Positions 45,567 through 55,290 of a stretch of 64,000 nt of DNA are shown here, one piece after another (within the stretch, counting starts at the first letter, position 1; each line of letters starts with the position of its first letter). The translations under genes were made by a program, and so were the position numbers. The notes beneath the pieces were generated by a model that worked only from the letters and a program-made list of their open reading frames with translations, was not told where the DNA came from and made no database searches. Origin of the DNA: a bacterium (GTDB taxonomy: Bacteria; SZUA-79; Acidulodesulfobacterales; Acidulodesulfobacteraceae); NCBI GenBank assembly GCA_021845685.1, contig JAJZVN010000006.1:52896-116895 (forward strand), given 5' to 3'.

Positions 45567-46469
45567 ATGAAAAAGGTTATTTTAACATTTTTAATAGCAT
45601 TTATTGCTTTAACTACGAATGCTTACGCTAATAATATTAAATATGTTTATTCCGGAAGAATCGGAAAAACATTTGCTTATCATAATTTAGTGCATACGAT
45701 TTATACCGCTCCGGGTTATCTTACAACAATAATATTACCTTCTAAAGCTTTAAAAGTATTTTTAGGAAATAGCGCAAACTTCAGAGCGAGCGCATACGGT
45801 AAAGATATAGTAATAAAACCTATTACGTATAAAATGGGAGCGGAGACAGACCTTGTAATATTGACAAAAAATTTAAAATTTTCATACAGAATAATATCAG
45901 GAACGGCAAAAATGGCGGATTTTATTATTTTTGTAAAATCTCCATGGAGCGGAACATACGTAAAAAACGCTTTTGATAGAAAATTAAAAATTAAAGAAGC
46001 GAAATTGCAGAATATATATCAGGGTAAATTTGCAAGGTTGGCAAAATTAAATGAAAAAATAAAAAGCGATAAAAGATTTGTTTTAGGATTAATGCTAAAA
46101 ATAAATAAAGTAAAAATAAATCAATCGCAAACCGCTTTAAACGGCAAGTTTAAAGTAAAAATTAATTTCATATCTAGAGCGGATGGATATGATTATATCA
46201 GTTATAAAATTATAAATAATTCTGCCGAACCGTTTTTGTTTTTAAATGAAAATGCAAGACATAACGGACATATTTTGCCGATTTATAAGTCAAACCTCAT
46301 AAATAAAACATTTAAGCCCTTAACTATTAAAACAGGACTTATAATTTTTAAAGCTAAAAAAGCTCAGCCGGTTAATTTAATATTAATGTTTAGCGAAAAT
46401 AAAATTATTAAGAAACTTAGTTTTAATAGTTTAGGGGAAGGAGGAAATAATTCTAATGACGATAATTAA
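45567..46469 (+). CDS. VirB9/TraK-like outer-membrane core protein
   Basis: A 300-residue protein with a signal peptide (cut after AYA). The N-terminal domain has YTAPGYLTTIILPSKALKVF then DIVIKPITYKMGAETDLVIL, the VirB9 pattern of an LP strand followed by a T(N/D)L strand. GGAG precedes the start. It is part of the outer-membrane ring with the VirB7 and VirB10 proteins that follow. Confidence 0.72.
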   Translation: MKKVILTFLIAFIALTTNAYANNIKYVYSGRIGKTFAYHNLVHTIYTAPGYLTTIILPSKALKVFLGNSANFRASAYGKDIVIKPITYKMGAETDLVILTKNLKFSYRIISGTAKMADFIIFVKSPWSGTYVKNAFDRKLKIKEAKLQNIYQGKFARLAKLNEKIKSDKRFVLGLMLKINKVKINQSQTALNGKFKVKINFISRADGYDYISYKIINNSAEPFLFLNENARHNGHILPIYKSNLINKTFKPLTIKTGLIIFKAKKAQPVNLILMFSENKIIKKLSFNSLGEGGNNSNDDN

Positions 46470-46680
46470 AAAAATCCTTCTTATGCTTTCAATTACAGGC
46501 ATGATGACCATTATGGCGGGTTGCGCTTATAACAATAGCATAAACAATCATAGATTAAATAAAACGGAACAATATAAACTTGGAGTTAAAGCCGATAAAT
46601 TAGAAGGCTTGCCTGTAATATCCGTAAAGAAGCGGTTATCTTCGGCAAAAAAAATACAGGGGGTAAAAAATGGGAAATAA
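46456..46680 (+). CDS. VirB7/TraV-like lipoprotein
   Basis: A 74-residue protein with lipobox IMAGC (Cys23). It overlaps the end of the virB9-like gene and the start of the virB10-like gene, the normal place for the core lipoprotein. Sequence is otherwise unremarkable. Confidence 0.7.
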   Translation: MTIIKKILLMLSITGMMTIMAGCAYNNSINNHRLNKTEQYKLGVKADKLEGLPVISVKKRLSSAKKIQGVKNGK

Positions 46681-47662
46681 TAATATAGAGCAAACGCCGC
46701 CTGAAGAAACGGAAAAAAATATAAAAAATACTAAAAAACAAAAAACTTTAATAATTGTATTATTCGGGTTTGCGGTATTAGTATTTGCAATTTATATTTT
46801 CAGTCAACTTATGGGACTTGCTAAAAAAGGTAATCATCAGGAAACGCCCATTATTAAAAAACAGGCGCAAACAAAGAAGGTAAATAAAAACTTAAAAAAT
46901 TACCTTCTGTCTTTCAGGCAGAAGATTCAAAAAAGAAATATCGCAATAGCAAAGATAGAAGCAAAACATAAAATTAAGGAAATTAATAAACAGAAAGAAA
47001 AAATCAAATTAAAAAAAGCTAAATTGAATTCTAAAATGACGGTATTTCTTTATAAGAAAAAGCCTAAAATTCTTAAAACGGCTTTAATGAAAAAAACTAA
47101 AAAAAATATAATCTCGTATTTTAACGGGATACCGCCGGGAACTACGGTTTATGCAGAACTTACAACGGCAGTTTTTTCTTTTAATACGAAAGCGCCGGCA
47201 AAAGCAAAACTTCTTCAAAATATATACACGAAGAAACGTAAACTTGTTATGCCCGAAGGAACTATTTTTTTGGGAACGGTCTCTACGATTCATTCGCAGG
47301 ATAGGGTTAATATCGCATTCTCGCAGGCAGTATATCCGAACGGCGAAACTTACAATATTAATGCTCTTGCGTTGTCAAATAACGGCAGCGCAGGTATAAA
47401 AGGGCAGGTAAACTCGCCGGCATTTGTGGACACATTGGAAGGAGTGGGGGAAGCGGTATTAGGACTCGGAAGTTTATTTTTCGGAGGAAATAATTCTAAT
47501 CCCTATTCAATGAATGACCAGTTAAAATATGCGGCAGGTTCTTCTTTAACCAATCAGGCGGCAAACAGCCTCGCTAATGCGCAGGCGAATAACAAAACCA
47601 CAATAACCGTTAAGGCAGGAAAAACAATCAGGATAATGTTTTTAAGCGGGTTTAATAAATGA
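46670..47662 (+). CDS. VirB10/TraB-like T4SS protein
   Basis: The 330-residue protein has a cytoplasmic start, one membrane helix (about 25-43), a Lys-rich stalk (75-135) and a C-terminal VirB10 beta-barrel domain (about 155-330). Diagnostic parts: IPPGTTVYAELTTAVFSFNT, LVMPEGTIFLGTVSTI and the final TVKAGKTIRIMFLSGF. It spans the envelope and senses energy from the ATPases. Confidence 0.85.
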   Translation: MGNNNIEQTPPEETEKNIKNTKKQKTLIIVLFGFAVLVFAIYIFSQLMGLAKKGNHQETPIIKKQAQTKKVNKNLKNYLLSFRQKIQKRNIAIAKIEAKHKIKEINKQKEKIKLKKAKLNSKMTVFLYKKKPKILKTALMKKTKKNIISYFNGIPPGTTVYAELTTAVFSFNTKAPAKAKLLQNIYTKKRKLVMPEGTIFLGTVSTIHSQDRVNIAFSQAVYPNGETYNINALALSNNGSAGIKGQVNSPAFVDTLEGVGEAVLGLGSLFFGGNNSNPYSMNDQLKYAAGSSLTNQAANSLANAQANNKTTITVKAGKTIRIMFLSGFNK

Positions 47663-48093
47663 AATATATAATTTTGATAATATTTTTTATAAGCATAAGC
47701 ATAAATACGGCTTATGCTTATAACACCGGAAAAATAACAATATACGGAAATAAACCGTTTAAGGCTGATGTTTTAATAGCAAACAAGCCTAAAGAGTGGA
47801 TTTTAGGCTTAATGTTTATCAGGCATTTAGATAAAAATACAGGGTTATTAATGACTATGCAGCCGGCAAAAGTGGCGATCTGGATGAAAAATATGCTTAT
47901 GCCTATCGACTGTATTTATATTCTAAATAACAGAGTAGTTAATATTTATAAAAATTTACCTGTATGCGCAATTAAAAATTGTAAAAAATACTATTCCAAT
48001 ACGCTTGTAAACAGAGTTTTAGAAGTTAATGCTGGAATAGCGCATAAATACGGGATTAAAAAAAACGATAAAGTTAAATTAAATTTAAATTAA
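47659..48093 (+). CDS. secreted DUF192-family protein
   Basis: A 144-residue protein with a signal peptide (cut after AYA). DUF192 features: KEWILGLMFIRHLDKNTGLL, KVAIWMKNMLMPIDCIYIL and VLEVNAG..HKYGIKKNDKV. The family is common but poorly understood. It starts 4 bases inside the virB10 end, so it is firmly part of the T4SS operon. Confidence 0.82.
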   Translation: MKYIILIIFFISISINTAYAYNTGKITIYGNKPFKADVLIANKPKEWILGLMFIRHLDKNTGLLMTMQPAKVAIWMKNMLMPIDCIYILNNRVVNIYKNLPVCAIKNCKKYYSNTLVNRVLEVNAGIAHKYGIKKNDKVKLNLN

Positions 48094-48105
48094 AGGAGAA
48101 CGGCA

Positions 48106-48345
48106 ATGTCTAAATTCAATTTGAAAGACAAGCAAAAATCTAACGAGTATGTAAAATTGGACGGAAAATTTGAGGTAGAGCATGAGACTGAAAAAGGGAT
48201 TTTGATTAAGAATAGCGAAACTGAAGAAGCAGAATGGTTTCCTATTAATCATGTCAAAAAAACTGGAGACGATATTGAAATTGCTGAATGGCTTTATAAT
48301 AAATCGGATTTATTTAGCGAAGAGGCAGAAGCAGGGGAAGAATAA
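48106..48345 (+). CDS. small acidic protein
   Basis: A 79-residue soluble acidic protein (KGILIKNSETEEAEWFPINH). AAGGAG precedes the start; the stop overlaps the next ATG. Possibly a DNA-mimic or regulatory factor, but no family is recognised. Confidence 0.6.
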   Translation: MSKFNLKDKQKSNEYVKLDGKFEVEHETEKGILIKNSETEEAEWFPINHVKKTGDDIEIAEWLYNKSDLFSEEAEAGEE

Positions 48346-48452
48346 TGAAAAAGAACGGAGAGGAATTTAACACTAAATTAAAGTTCAATGCAAAAGAACA
48401 TAAAATCGTATTTGTAAAAGACAGTGATGATGACGGCGAGGAAGAATTTTAA
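48345..48452 (+). CDS. very small acidic protein
   Basis: 35 codons overlapping the previous stop (TAATG) and ending in an Asp/Glu-rich tail (VKDSDDDGEEEF). Tight packing supports it; function unknown. Confidence 0.5.
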   Translation: MKKNGEEFNTKLKFNAKEHKIVFVKDSDDDGEEEF

Positions 48453-48453
48453 A

Positions 48454-48711
48454 ATGAAATATCTAATTATTTTTAGTATTGATAAAAAGATAGATATTAA
48501 CAATCTAAAGAATTTTATTGCTGTTTATGTGAGCAATTTAAAATCGCTCCATAAAACAGCTGCAGAGCTTATTAATAACAAACATCAGGTTTTTTGTCTT
48601 CTTAAAGACAGCTATCTTAGCGACTTTGATTTAAAGTCGTCAAATGTTCAATATTTTAATTCACATTACGGGACTTATGTATTATTAGAAATTAACTTAG
48701 AGGGGAAATAA
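48454..48711 (+). CDS. small hypothetical protein
   Basis: 85 residues from ATG 48454, with GAGGAAG upstream. The alternating hydrophobic start (MKYLIIFSIDKK) and SHYGTYVLLEINLEGK suggest a small alpha/beta protein. Its stop overlaps the virB4 start. Confidence 0.6.
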   Translation: MKYLIIFSIDKKIDINNLKNFIAVYVSNLKSLHKTAAELINNKHQVFCLLKDSYLSDFDLKSSNVQYFNSHYGTYVLLEINLEGK

Positions 48712-51461
48712 TGGGAGTATTGCTGCCGGTTCCGGTCGAAAGAAGCTTGGCGATAAAGCCTAAAATGTTCGGACTTGAAATAACGGACCTGTTTATCATA
48801 GGGGCTGTTTTCGGGATAGCGTTTTCGTTTTCGCAGGATTTGTTTTTGAATTTTGCAGTCGTAGGGGCGGCTTATGCGGGTATAAGGCTTTTTAAATTCA
48901 ATAAGCCGCCCAACTACACGACAAATCTTTTTTACTATCTCGGCAACAGGACGCCTTATAAACTGGTCGAAAAGGATGAAGATTATATAAATATTAAATC
49001 AGGGGTTAAAACCGTGAAAAAAGCGCAGACGCAGGGCAAATATAAAAGCTTTTACAATAAAATCAATATATGGTCTATCGAGGACGCCTGCATTGTGGGG
49101 CTTAACGAAGACTATACCGCGGGTTTTAAAGTCGGCGGTCCTAATATATTTATTATGACCGAGGAGGAAGCCTACGACGTTATAAAGGGCGTAAGAGGCA
49201 TGCTCAATAATTTTACGGAGAAGGTCAAGGCGCAGATAATATATAAGGTTAAAGACAGCAACGAGGATATTGTAAGGCAGTATAAGAATACGATAAAGCC
49301 GGAAACGGATCTTGAAAAGGTAATTTTTGAAGACAAAATCAAGACGCTGGAAAAGCAAAAGATAAGAAAGGTGGAAATCTTTTTGTTTATTACGCTTAAA
49401 AAAACTTCAATAAGAGAAAGCCTTTCTCTGTCGGTAAATTTTAATAAATACAGGTCTGAGGCGGAAAAGGAAAGGCAGGAGAGCTTAACAGAGCTTAATA
49501 TTGTTTTAAACAGGGTTAAAGAATACTTTGAATCCATAAAGCTGAAATGGGAAAGGCTCGAAAACGAAGACCTTACTGCATACGTCTATGACCATTTAAA
49601 CCCGTCCAGAATAAATTTTGCGGATAAGCCTAAGGCTTTTAACGCCTACATGACGGCAAGGGAACAGCTTGCTTTCAGTCCCGGACTTCCGTCATGGAGC
49701 TACTTTTTTATAGACGGATTTTGGTATGCGGGAGTGGTGATGAAAGTGCCTCCGGAAAGTTCTAAATACGAAGAGTTAAAAGAGCTGATGGATATGCCGT
49801 TTGCGTATGAATTAATGATAGGCATAAACGCTCCGGTATTAGAAAATGAAATCAACAAGCTGAAAAGAAAAGTAAGAAGTACGGAACTGCTTTTAAAAAT
49901 GAGCGGCTCGAAAAACTACGAAGCCGAGCAGAAATACCTTGAGCAGGACCAGCTTTTAAAAGACCTGCAGAGCTCGGTCCAAAGGCTTTTTAACGTCTCG
50001 ATAACTATTTTGGTAAGAGACAAAGTTTATTCCGACCTTGCAGGCAAAGTCGAAAAAGCCGTCCAGGCGTTCACAAAAATGTCGAATGCGCAGGCTATAA
50101 AATACGACTCAAACCACGAGCTTTTATATTTAAGTTTTTTGCCCGGACACGGCAGCCTTAATAAACTGACGTTTATGTTTAAAACCGACGCGCTTGCGGG
50201 CTGGCTGCCTTTCTGGTCAAACTGGCAGGGGACGAACAATGCGCAAATGCTTTTAAAAAGCGATAACGACGATTTAATAAAGCTCGATTTTGACGATACA
50301 AGCGTTAATGCGAAACATAAGACAATAGTCGGGGCAACCGGCAAAGGAAAATCTTTTTTAGTCCTTTTTCTTTTAGTTAATTTCCTTATAAGCAATTTAG
50401 AAAACGAATTATTAACGATAGACGTCGGTCCGGATTATAAATTTTTAAATGAAATTTTTGACGGTTCTTATTTTCAAGTGGATCTCGAAAAGGACAGCCT
50501 GAATTTATTTCCTATCAAAAAAGAAATAGCAAGAAGGGATGGATACGACCCCGATACAATTTCATTTCTTGCTTCGATAATAGAATTAATGGTAAGCGAA
50601 AGGGGGGAAGAATTAACCAAAAACGAATTGAGCATAATAGAAAAGTGCATTATATACGCTTATGACGAAACCGACGATGACGACTGCCCGATTCTTTCAA
50701 ATGTGGAAACCCATATGTTTGAATACAAGGGCAGGGACGACGACGACGCAAAGCAGGCAAGAATAATGGCAAAAGCTATGCACTACTGGACAAGCGGGAT
50801 GTATGCAAAAATACTTAACAGAAAGGGCGGCTTGAATATTAGCAACAGGGTCGTAAGCTTTGATTTAAGCCTGTTAAAAGCTCATCCTAAATTAAGGGAT
50901 ATAGTCTATTTCACTATTAACTTTATGGTTTTAAGGAAAATGCAGAATAAAAAGGGAGGGCGCTATCAAATCGTCCAGGACGAATTTCACGAGTTCGGAT
51001 TAAATAAAATATCCGCTAAAATGACGGCGGATTTATACAGGATCGGAAGAAAGTATAATCTCGATATAACCACCGTAAGCCAGAGCCCCAAGGATTTTAT
51101 AAAACATCCGGCGGCGGACGCGATAATGAACAATGCCTATATTAAATTCTTTTTACAGGTCAACGACGGGGTAGAGGTTCTTGAAGATTTTAGATTAAGC
51201 TACAAAGAGGCGGAAATAGTATCCAACCTTAAATCGAGACCGGGTTATTATTCGCAGGTATTTTTAAAATACGACCAGACGCCGGCAGTTTTAAAAATAG
51301 AGCCGGGGAGCATTGATTACTGGATTTGCACTAACAATAAAAACGACAACATCTTAAAAGAAGAAATGAGAAAGGAATATAAAGGAATACTGCCGGCGGA
51401 ACTGCTTGTAAGGCTTGCGCATAAATACCCGAAAGGGCATTTTACATTGAAAGAGGCATAA
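48711..51461 (+). CDS. VirB4/TraC T4SS ATPase with fused VirB3/TraL-like N-terminus
   Basis: A 916-residue protein. Residues 1-80 contain a proline-rich start and two membrane helices, matching VirB3/TraL, followed by the VirB4 body. Walker A GATGKGKSFL lies near 541, Walker B YQIVQDEFHEF near 753, and DITTVSQSPKDFI after it. It powers pilus assembly and substrate transfer. Codon use is more GC-rich than in most neighbours. The largest gene of the window. Confidence 0.92.
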   Translation: MGVLLPVPVERSLAIKPKMFGLEITDLFIIGAVFGIAFSFSQDLFLNFAVVGAAYAGIRLFKFNKPPNYTTNLFYYLGNRTPYKLVEKDEDYINIKSGVKTVKKAQTQGKYKSFYNKINIWSIEDACIVGLNEDYTAGFKVGGPNIFIMTEEEAYDVIKGVRGMLNNFTEKVKAQIIYKVKDSNEDIVRQYKNTIKPETDLEKVIFEDKIKTLEKQKIRKVEIFLFITLKKTSIRESLSLSVNFNKYRSEAEKERQESLTELNIVLNRVKEYFESIKLKWERLENEDLTAYVYDHLNPSRINFADKPKAFNAYMTAREQLAFSPGLPSWSYFFIDGFWYAGVVMKVPPESSKYEELKELMDMPFAYELMIGINAPVLENEINKLKRKVRSTELLLKMSGSKNYEAEQKYLEQDQLLKDLQSSVQRLFNVSITILVRDKVYSDLAGKVEKAVQAFTKMSNAQAIKYDSNHELLYLSFLPGHGSLNKLTFMFKTDALAGWLPFWSNWQGTNNAQMLLKSDNDDLIKLDFDDTSVNAKHKTIVGATGKGKSFLVLFLLVNFLISNLENELLTIDVGPDYKFLNEIFDGSYFQVDLEKDSLNLFPIKKEIARRDGYDPDTISFLASIIELMVSERGEELTKNELSIIEKCIIYAYDETDDDDCPILSNVETHMFEYKGRDDDDAKQARIMAKAMHYWTSGMYAKILNRKGGLNISNRVVSFDLSLLKAHPKLRDIVYFTINFMVLRKMQNKKGGRYQIVQDEFHEFGLNKISAKMTADLYRIGRKYNLDITTVSQSPKDFIKHPAADAIMNNAYIKFFLQVNDGVEVLEDFRLSYKEAEIVSNLKSRPGYYSQVFLKYDQTPAVLKIEPGSIDYWICTNNKNDNILKEEMRKEYKGILPAELLVRLAHKYPKGHFTLKEA

Positions 51462-51462
51462 A

Positions 51463-51915
51463 ATGACGAGAATAACGCATATGACGGCAGGAGCATTAAT
51501 AGGCGGATTATTCGGCGGATACGGAATAATAATAGGAGCAATCTCGGGAGGATTCCCCGATATAGACATAAAATTATTTGGAGAGGGCAAAGATTGGAAT
51601 TGGCATTTATTCAAACACAGAGGGATAACACACACGCTTTTATTTGCATTTTGTTTAACGGTTATAAGTTATTTTATATTATTGCATTTTCATTACGGTA
51701 AAATATTTGTGCTAATCATATTTTTAGCTTTATTATCGCATATGGCTTTAGACAGTCTTAACTTTCAAGAGGAAAAACCTTTTTATCCGATAAAAACGGG
51801 GATTTGCTTTAAGATTATAAAGGTAGGAACGATACAGGAATATTTATTTATAACATTACCGTTATTTCTAATTTTAATCGAAATTATAATAACTAAATAT
51901 AAATACTATATATAG
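51463..51915 (+). CDS. YdjM-like membrane-bound metal-dependent hydrolase
   Basis: A 150-residue protein with ITHMTAGALIGGLFGG, GGFPDIDIK, KHRGITHTLLFA and SHMALDSLNF: His, Asp-x-Asp, HRG-x-TH and H-x-x-x-D motifs of the PF04307 family. About four membrane helices. It follows virB4 by one base. Its role in conjugation is unknown; relatives include LexA-controlled YdjM and a phospholipase-like group. Confidence 0.82.
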   Translation: MTRITHMTAGALIGGLFGGYGIIIGAISGGFPDIDIKLFGEGKDWNWHLFKHRGITHTLLFAFCLTVISYFILLHFHYGKIFVLIIFLALLSHMALDSLNFQEEKPFYPIKTGICFKIIKVGTIQEYLFITLPLFLILIEIIITKYKYYI

Positions 51916-51983
51916 TTGAAAAAATTAACGATCCTTAAAAATATTTACTATATATAAATTAAAAATAATTAAGGAGGATAACG

Positions 51984-52802
51984 ATGAAAAGATTAAGTAT
52001 GATTATTTTATTAATTGCAGGCATGCTAATAATGCCGATTAAAAAAGCCAATGCTCAGTTATCGGTTTATTCAGTTCCAAATCCGGAATCGGTTGCAACT
52101 CAAATAGAAACGACAGCAACGGCGGTTAATACTCAAGTGCAGGCGGTAAATACTAAAATTCAAACCGCATTGCAAGATGTAAGAAATGCGGACGCTGTTA
52201 AAGAGGCTATGGCAGCATATAATCAATTTCAAACGTATCAAAATTATTATTATACGGCAACAGGCTTTATTCAAAACTTAAAAAGTTTAGACGGAATGGA
52301 TAGTTTTTTAACTAATTACACGCAATTTATACCGAGTGTTCAAACAGGAACTCCAAACGCAAGTTTAGATAATAGTCTTGTAAATTATGTTAACGGTTTA
52401 GGCGCAAGCGATTTAAATGCCGCAAATCCTTGGGATAGTGCTTTAGGGGTAAACTCGACATCGCAGGACACGCAGCAGATAGAACAAGCGGCAATCAATA
52501 GCGAATCTTCAACGGCGGCTTTAGATTCAAAAGAAGCGCAGACGGCAACAACAGCTGGACACTTAATTTCACAAGAAGCAACAAAAGCAAACGGACTTGA
52601 CGCAGAAAGATTAACCGCAAGCGCAAACGGAAAAATCATTGAGTTATTAAGTGAGATACTACAAAATCAGGCGGTTCAGAATCAGGCTAATGCGGCAATA
52701 AATGCGCAAAAAATTCAAGCGGAAGATTCAATGACTAAAATGCAGCAAAACGAAACGACAACAATTCAATCATTAGGTTCAGCGACAGGAGCGGCGTGGT
52801 AA
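51984..52802 (+). CDS. VirB5/TrbJ-like conjugal transfer protein
   Basis: A 272-residue homologue of 20676; signal peptide cut after ANA. The body (TATAVNTQVQAVNTKIQTAL, AINSESSTAALDSKEAQ) is almost identical, while the last ~35 residues differ. AAGGAGG precedes the start. Secreted minor pilin. Confidence 0.8.
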   Translation: MKRLSMIILLIAGMLIMPIKKANAQLSVYSVPNPESVATQIETTATAVNTQVQAVNTKIQTALQDVRNADAVKEAMAAYNQFQTYQNYYYTATGFIQNLKSLDGMDSFLTNYTQFIPSVQTGTPNASLDNSLVNYVNGLGASDLNAANPWDSALGVNSTSQDTQQIEQAAINSESSTAALDSKEAQTATTAGHLISQEATKANGLDAERLTASANGKIIELLSEILQNQAVQNQANAAINAQKIQAEDSMTKMQQNETTTIQSLGSATGAAW

Positions 52803-52804
52803 TT

Positions 52805-53878
52805 ATGAAAAAACTATTACTTATTTTAATAATATTATTTATATCGGGAACGGCGTTAGTAAAACCTGCTTATGCAAATACAGGACAAACTAACATAACG
52901 ACTAAATTTCCTCAAGTTATGGTAATAACGACAATTCCTTCAATGTTTGCAACTGAAATGTCAACAAATATTACACCGCTTGAAAAAATAATTATGCCAT
53001 TCGCTTTTTTATTGTTTTTATTCACAATGGCAATAAAATTATATACAAATCAGGAAGGCGGATATATGAAAGAGATTTTTTGGCTAATATTCATTATATC
53101 TCTTCTTATTATGTATAATGTGATATGGGTTTGGCTTGAAACAGTTATTAACGGAATAGCGAGCGGTATTATGCCTGAAGCGGAATATATGCAATTTGTT
53201 AAGTTAATATTTTCTAAACCGACTCCGCCATTAACATTATGGAATTGGTTTAATCCGGATTTGTGGCTTGGAGCGGTATCGGTAATAATAGCAGGATTGG
53301 CGGATTGGGTAATATTACTCCTAAGATATATATTACTTGCCTTTATGTATTTAGCCGGGCCTATTGTAATTTCATTATCTATCATACCGTCTTTACGAAG
53401 CCTTTTAAAAGCCTGGATAATAAATACAATAGAAATAATGTCATGGACAATCACGCTTGCTTTATTGTATACGGTATTTAATGGAGTTTTAAACGGGTCT
53501 ATAAACTACCCAAGCTTAAACAACTCTGATATTATCGTGACGACTGCTTTTATGATTCTATTTATAATTCTTGTAATTCTTGCTCCAATGCTAACCTCAA
53601 AACTGTATAAAGGCGGCATGGGGGCAATAGGTTCGGTAGCAAGCGCAATTACGACAACTATAATAACAGGAGGAATAGCCGCAGGAGCTGGAGCGGCCGG
53701 AGTAACCGGAGGCGGTCTTGCCGGAGGAGTCGGGGCTAAAATGGCGGGAAGGGGCGCGGGAGCAGTTGCCGGCAACGCCGGTTCGACGGTGGCAAGGCAT
53801 GCCGCGGAGGCGGCAGGTAAAAACCATAAATGGCATCCGTACAGAAAAAAGAAGGGTTCGAGCGATGACGAAGAATAA
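52805..53878 (+). CDS. VirB6/TrbL-like inner membrane T4SS protein
   Basis: About 357 residues from ATG 52805, directly after virB5. Signal-like N-terminus, five or more helices (e.g. LIFIISLLIMYNVIWVWLET) and the same Gly/Ala-rich tail as 21491. The region about residues 110-190 is diverged between the copies. Channel subunit and likely target of entry exclusion. Confidence 0.82.
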   Translation: MKKLLLILIILFISGTALVKPAYANTGQTNITTKFPQVMVITTIPSMFATEMSTNITPLEKIIMPFAFLLFLFTMAIKLYTNQEGGYMKEIFWLIFIISLLIMYNVIWVWLETVINGIASGIMPEAEYMQFVKLIFSKPTPPLTLWNWFNPDLWLGAVSVIIAGLADWVILLLRYILLAFMYLAGPIVISLSIIPSLRSLLKAWIINTIEIMSWTITLALLYTVFNGVLNGSINYPSLNNSDIIVTTAFMILFIILVILAPMLTSKLYKGGMGAIGSVASAITTTIITGGIAAGAGAAGVTGGGLAGGVGAKMAGRGAGAVAGNAGSTVARHAAEAAGKNHKWHPYRKKKGSSDDEE

Positions 53879-54434
53879 AAAACCTTCTAATTTGCGTTTT
53901 AAGGCTCGGAATAGGACAAAGACATACTTTCCTATTCGTTTGTTTTTAAAATTATCTCTAATGGGTATCGTGTGTCTTGTTTTATTTAAAAGCGGGTCTG
54001 CTTATGCAGATACTTTTAAGAGGGTAGCAAAGGCAACGGGAATTAATTATAAAATTTTAGTATCCGTTGCTTATGTGGAAAGCGGATTAAATCCTTACGC
54101 GGTAGATGTGGACGGAAGGGCTTATTTTTATAAGAACAAAAGAATGGCGGTTAGAGCCGTAAAAAGATATATAAGAGAATATTCAAGCGTCGATATCGGC
54201 TTAATGCAGGTAAATTATGAGTTATGGGGGCAGTATTTAAATTTATCGATACGGCAGCTGCTAAATCCTAAAACAAATATTTTAGTAGGAGCATTTATTT
54301 TAAGTCATTATATCCGGAAATACGGATATTCGTGGAAGACGATAGGAAGATACCATTCGGCGGAGAAGTGGTCTAATTATAATTACAGGAGGAAGGTTAA
54401 ATATATTTATGGACTCATTGGAAAAAATAAATAA
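53865..54434 (+). CDS. VirB1-like lytic transglycosylase
   Basis: About 189 residues from ATG 53865, overlapping the virB6 end. One N-terminal helix/signal (to AYA), then an SLT domain: catalytic Glu in VSVAYVESGLNP, then VDIGLMQVNYELWG. It opens peptidoglycan for the T4SS. Overlaps the start of the next gene. Confidence 0.88.
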   Translation: MTKNKKPSNLRFKARNRTKTYFPIRLFLKLSLMGIVCLVLFKSGSAYADTFKRVAKATGINYKILVSVAYVESGLNPYAVDVDGRAYFYKNKRMAVRAVKRYIREYSSVDIGLMQVNYELWGQYLNLSIRQLLNPKTNILVGAFILSHYIRKYGYSWKTIGRYHSAEKWSNYNYRRKVKYIYGLIGKNK

Positions 54435-55290
54435 CATAAAACAAAACCTCAATGGCTACTTTATAGAGAGGCAGGATATTATCGACGGAATTTTTCTGGC
54501 AATAATGACCGGTAAGCATATGCTTTTAATCGGACCGCCCGGAGTGGCGAAGTCTTATGTTTTACAGGCTATATGCGAGCATATCAAGGGTATTACTTAT
54601 TGGGAGTATTTACTGACGCCTTCAACGAAGGAAGAAGAAATAATGGGGCATTGGAGCGTAAAAGAGGCTGCTCGGGACAGAATGATAAGGAATATCGAAA
54701 ACAGGCTTCCGGAGGCGCATATCGCTTTCGGGGACGAATTTTTTAAGGCGAAAGGAGAGACCCTGCAGAGCTTATTATTAGCCATGAGCGATAAAATATA
54801 TTATAACCCGACCCGGCAGACAATTCCTTTAATAAGTTTTTTCGGGGCGTCAAACGAAAAGCCCGGACAAGGGGACTCCCTCGAGGCGTTATACGATAGA
54901 TTTTTGTTAAGATACGAGCTGAAAAGATTAAAGAAAAAGGAAGAAAGATTGAGATTATACAGCATAGACAGGTACGAACCGAACAATATATCAATACATC
55001 TCGATGAAATTTTATATCTGCAGAGGCAGGTTAAAGATATAAGCCTTCCGGACGGTATGAAGAATTTATTTGCGGACGTCATCGAGGAGCTGGAATATAA
55101 AAATATCGTGATATCGGAAAGGAGGCAGATTTGGTGTTTGGGTCTGTTAAAGGCAAATGCAATGATGAACGGAAGAGATACGGTGGAAAAAGAAGATTTT
55201 AGGTGCTTGATACCGGCGTTGTGGACGTATTCGGTAGAATACAGGCCTGTATGTATGACGCTAAATAATTTTTTGCGGGAAGAAAAATGA
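54409..55290 (+). CDS. MoxR-type AAA+ ATPase
   Basis: A 293-residue protein. Walker A LIGPPGVAKSYVL near residue 45, Walker B AHIAFGDEFFKA, sensor 1 FFGASNEKP and arginine-bearing YDRFLLRYEL match MoxR/RavA. These chaperone-like ATPases usually pair with a von Willebrand A protein, which is absent here. It overlaps VirB1 upstream and xis downstream, so it is expressed with the transfer/recombination genes. Role unknown. Confidence 0.85.
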   Translation: MDSLEKINNIKQNLNGYFIERQDIIDGIFLAIMTGKHMLLIGPPGVAKSYVLQAICEHIKGITYWEYLLTPSTKEEEIMGHWSVKEAARDRMIRNIENRLPEAHIAFGDEFFKAKGETLQSLLLAMSDKIYYNPTRQTIPLISFFGASNEKPGQGDSLEALYDRFLLRYELKRLKKKEERLRLYSIDRYEPNNISIHLDEILYLQRQVKDISLPDGMKNLFADVIEELEYKNIVISERRQIWCLGLLKANAMMNGRDTVEKEDFRCLIPALWTYSVEYRPVCMTLNNFLREEK

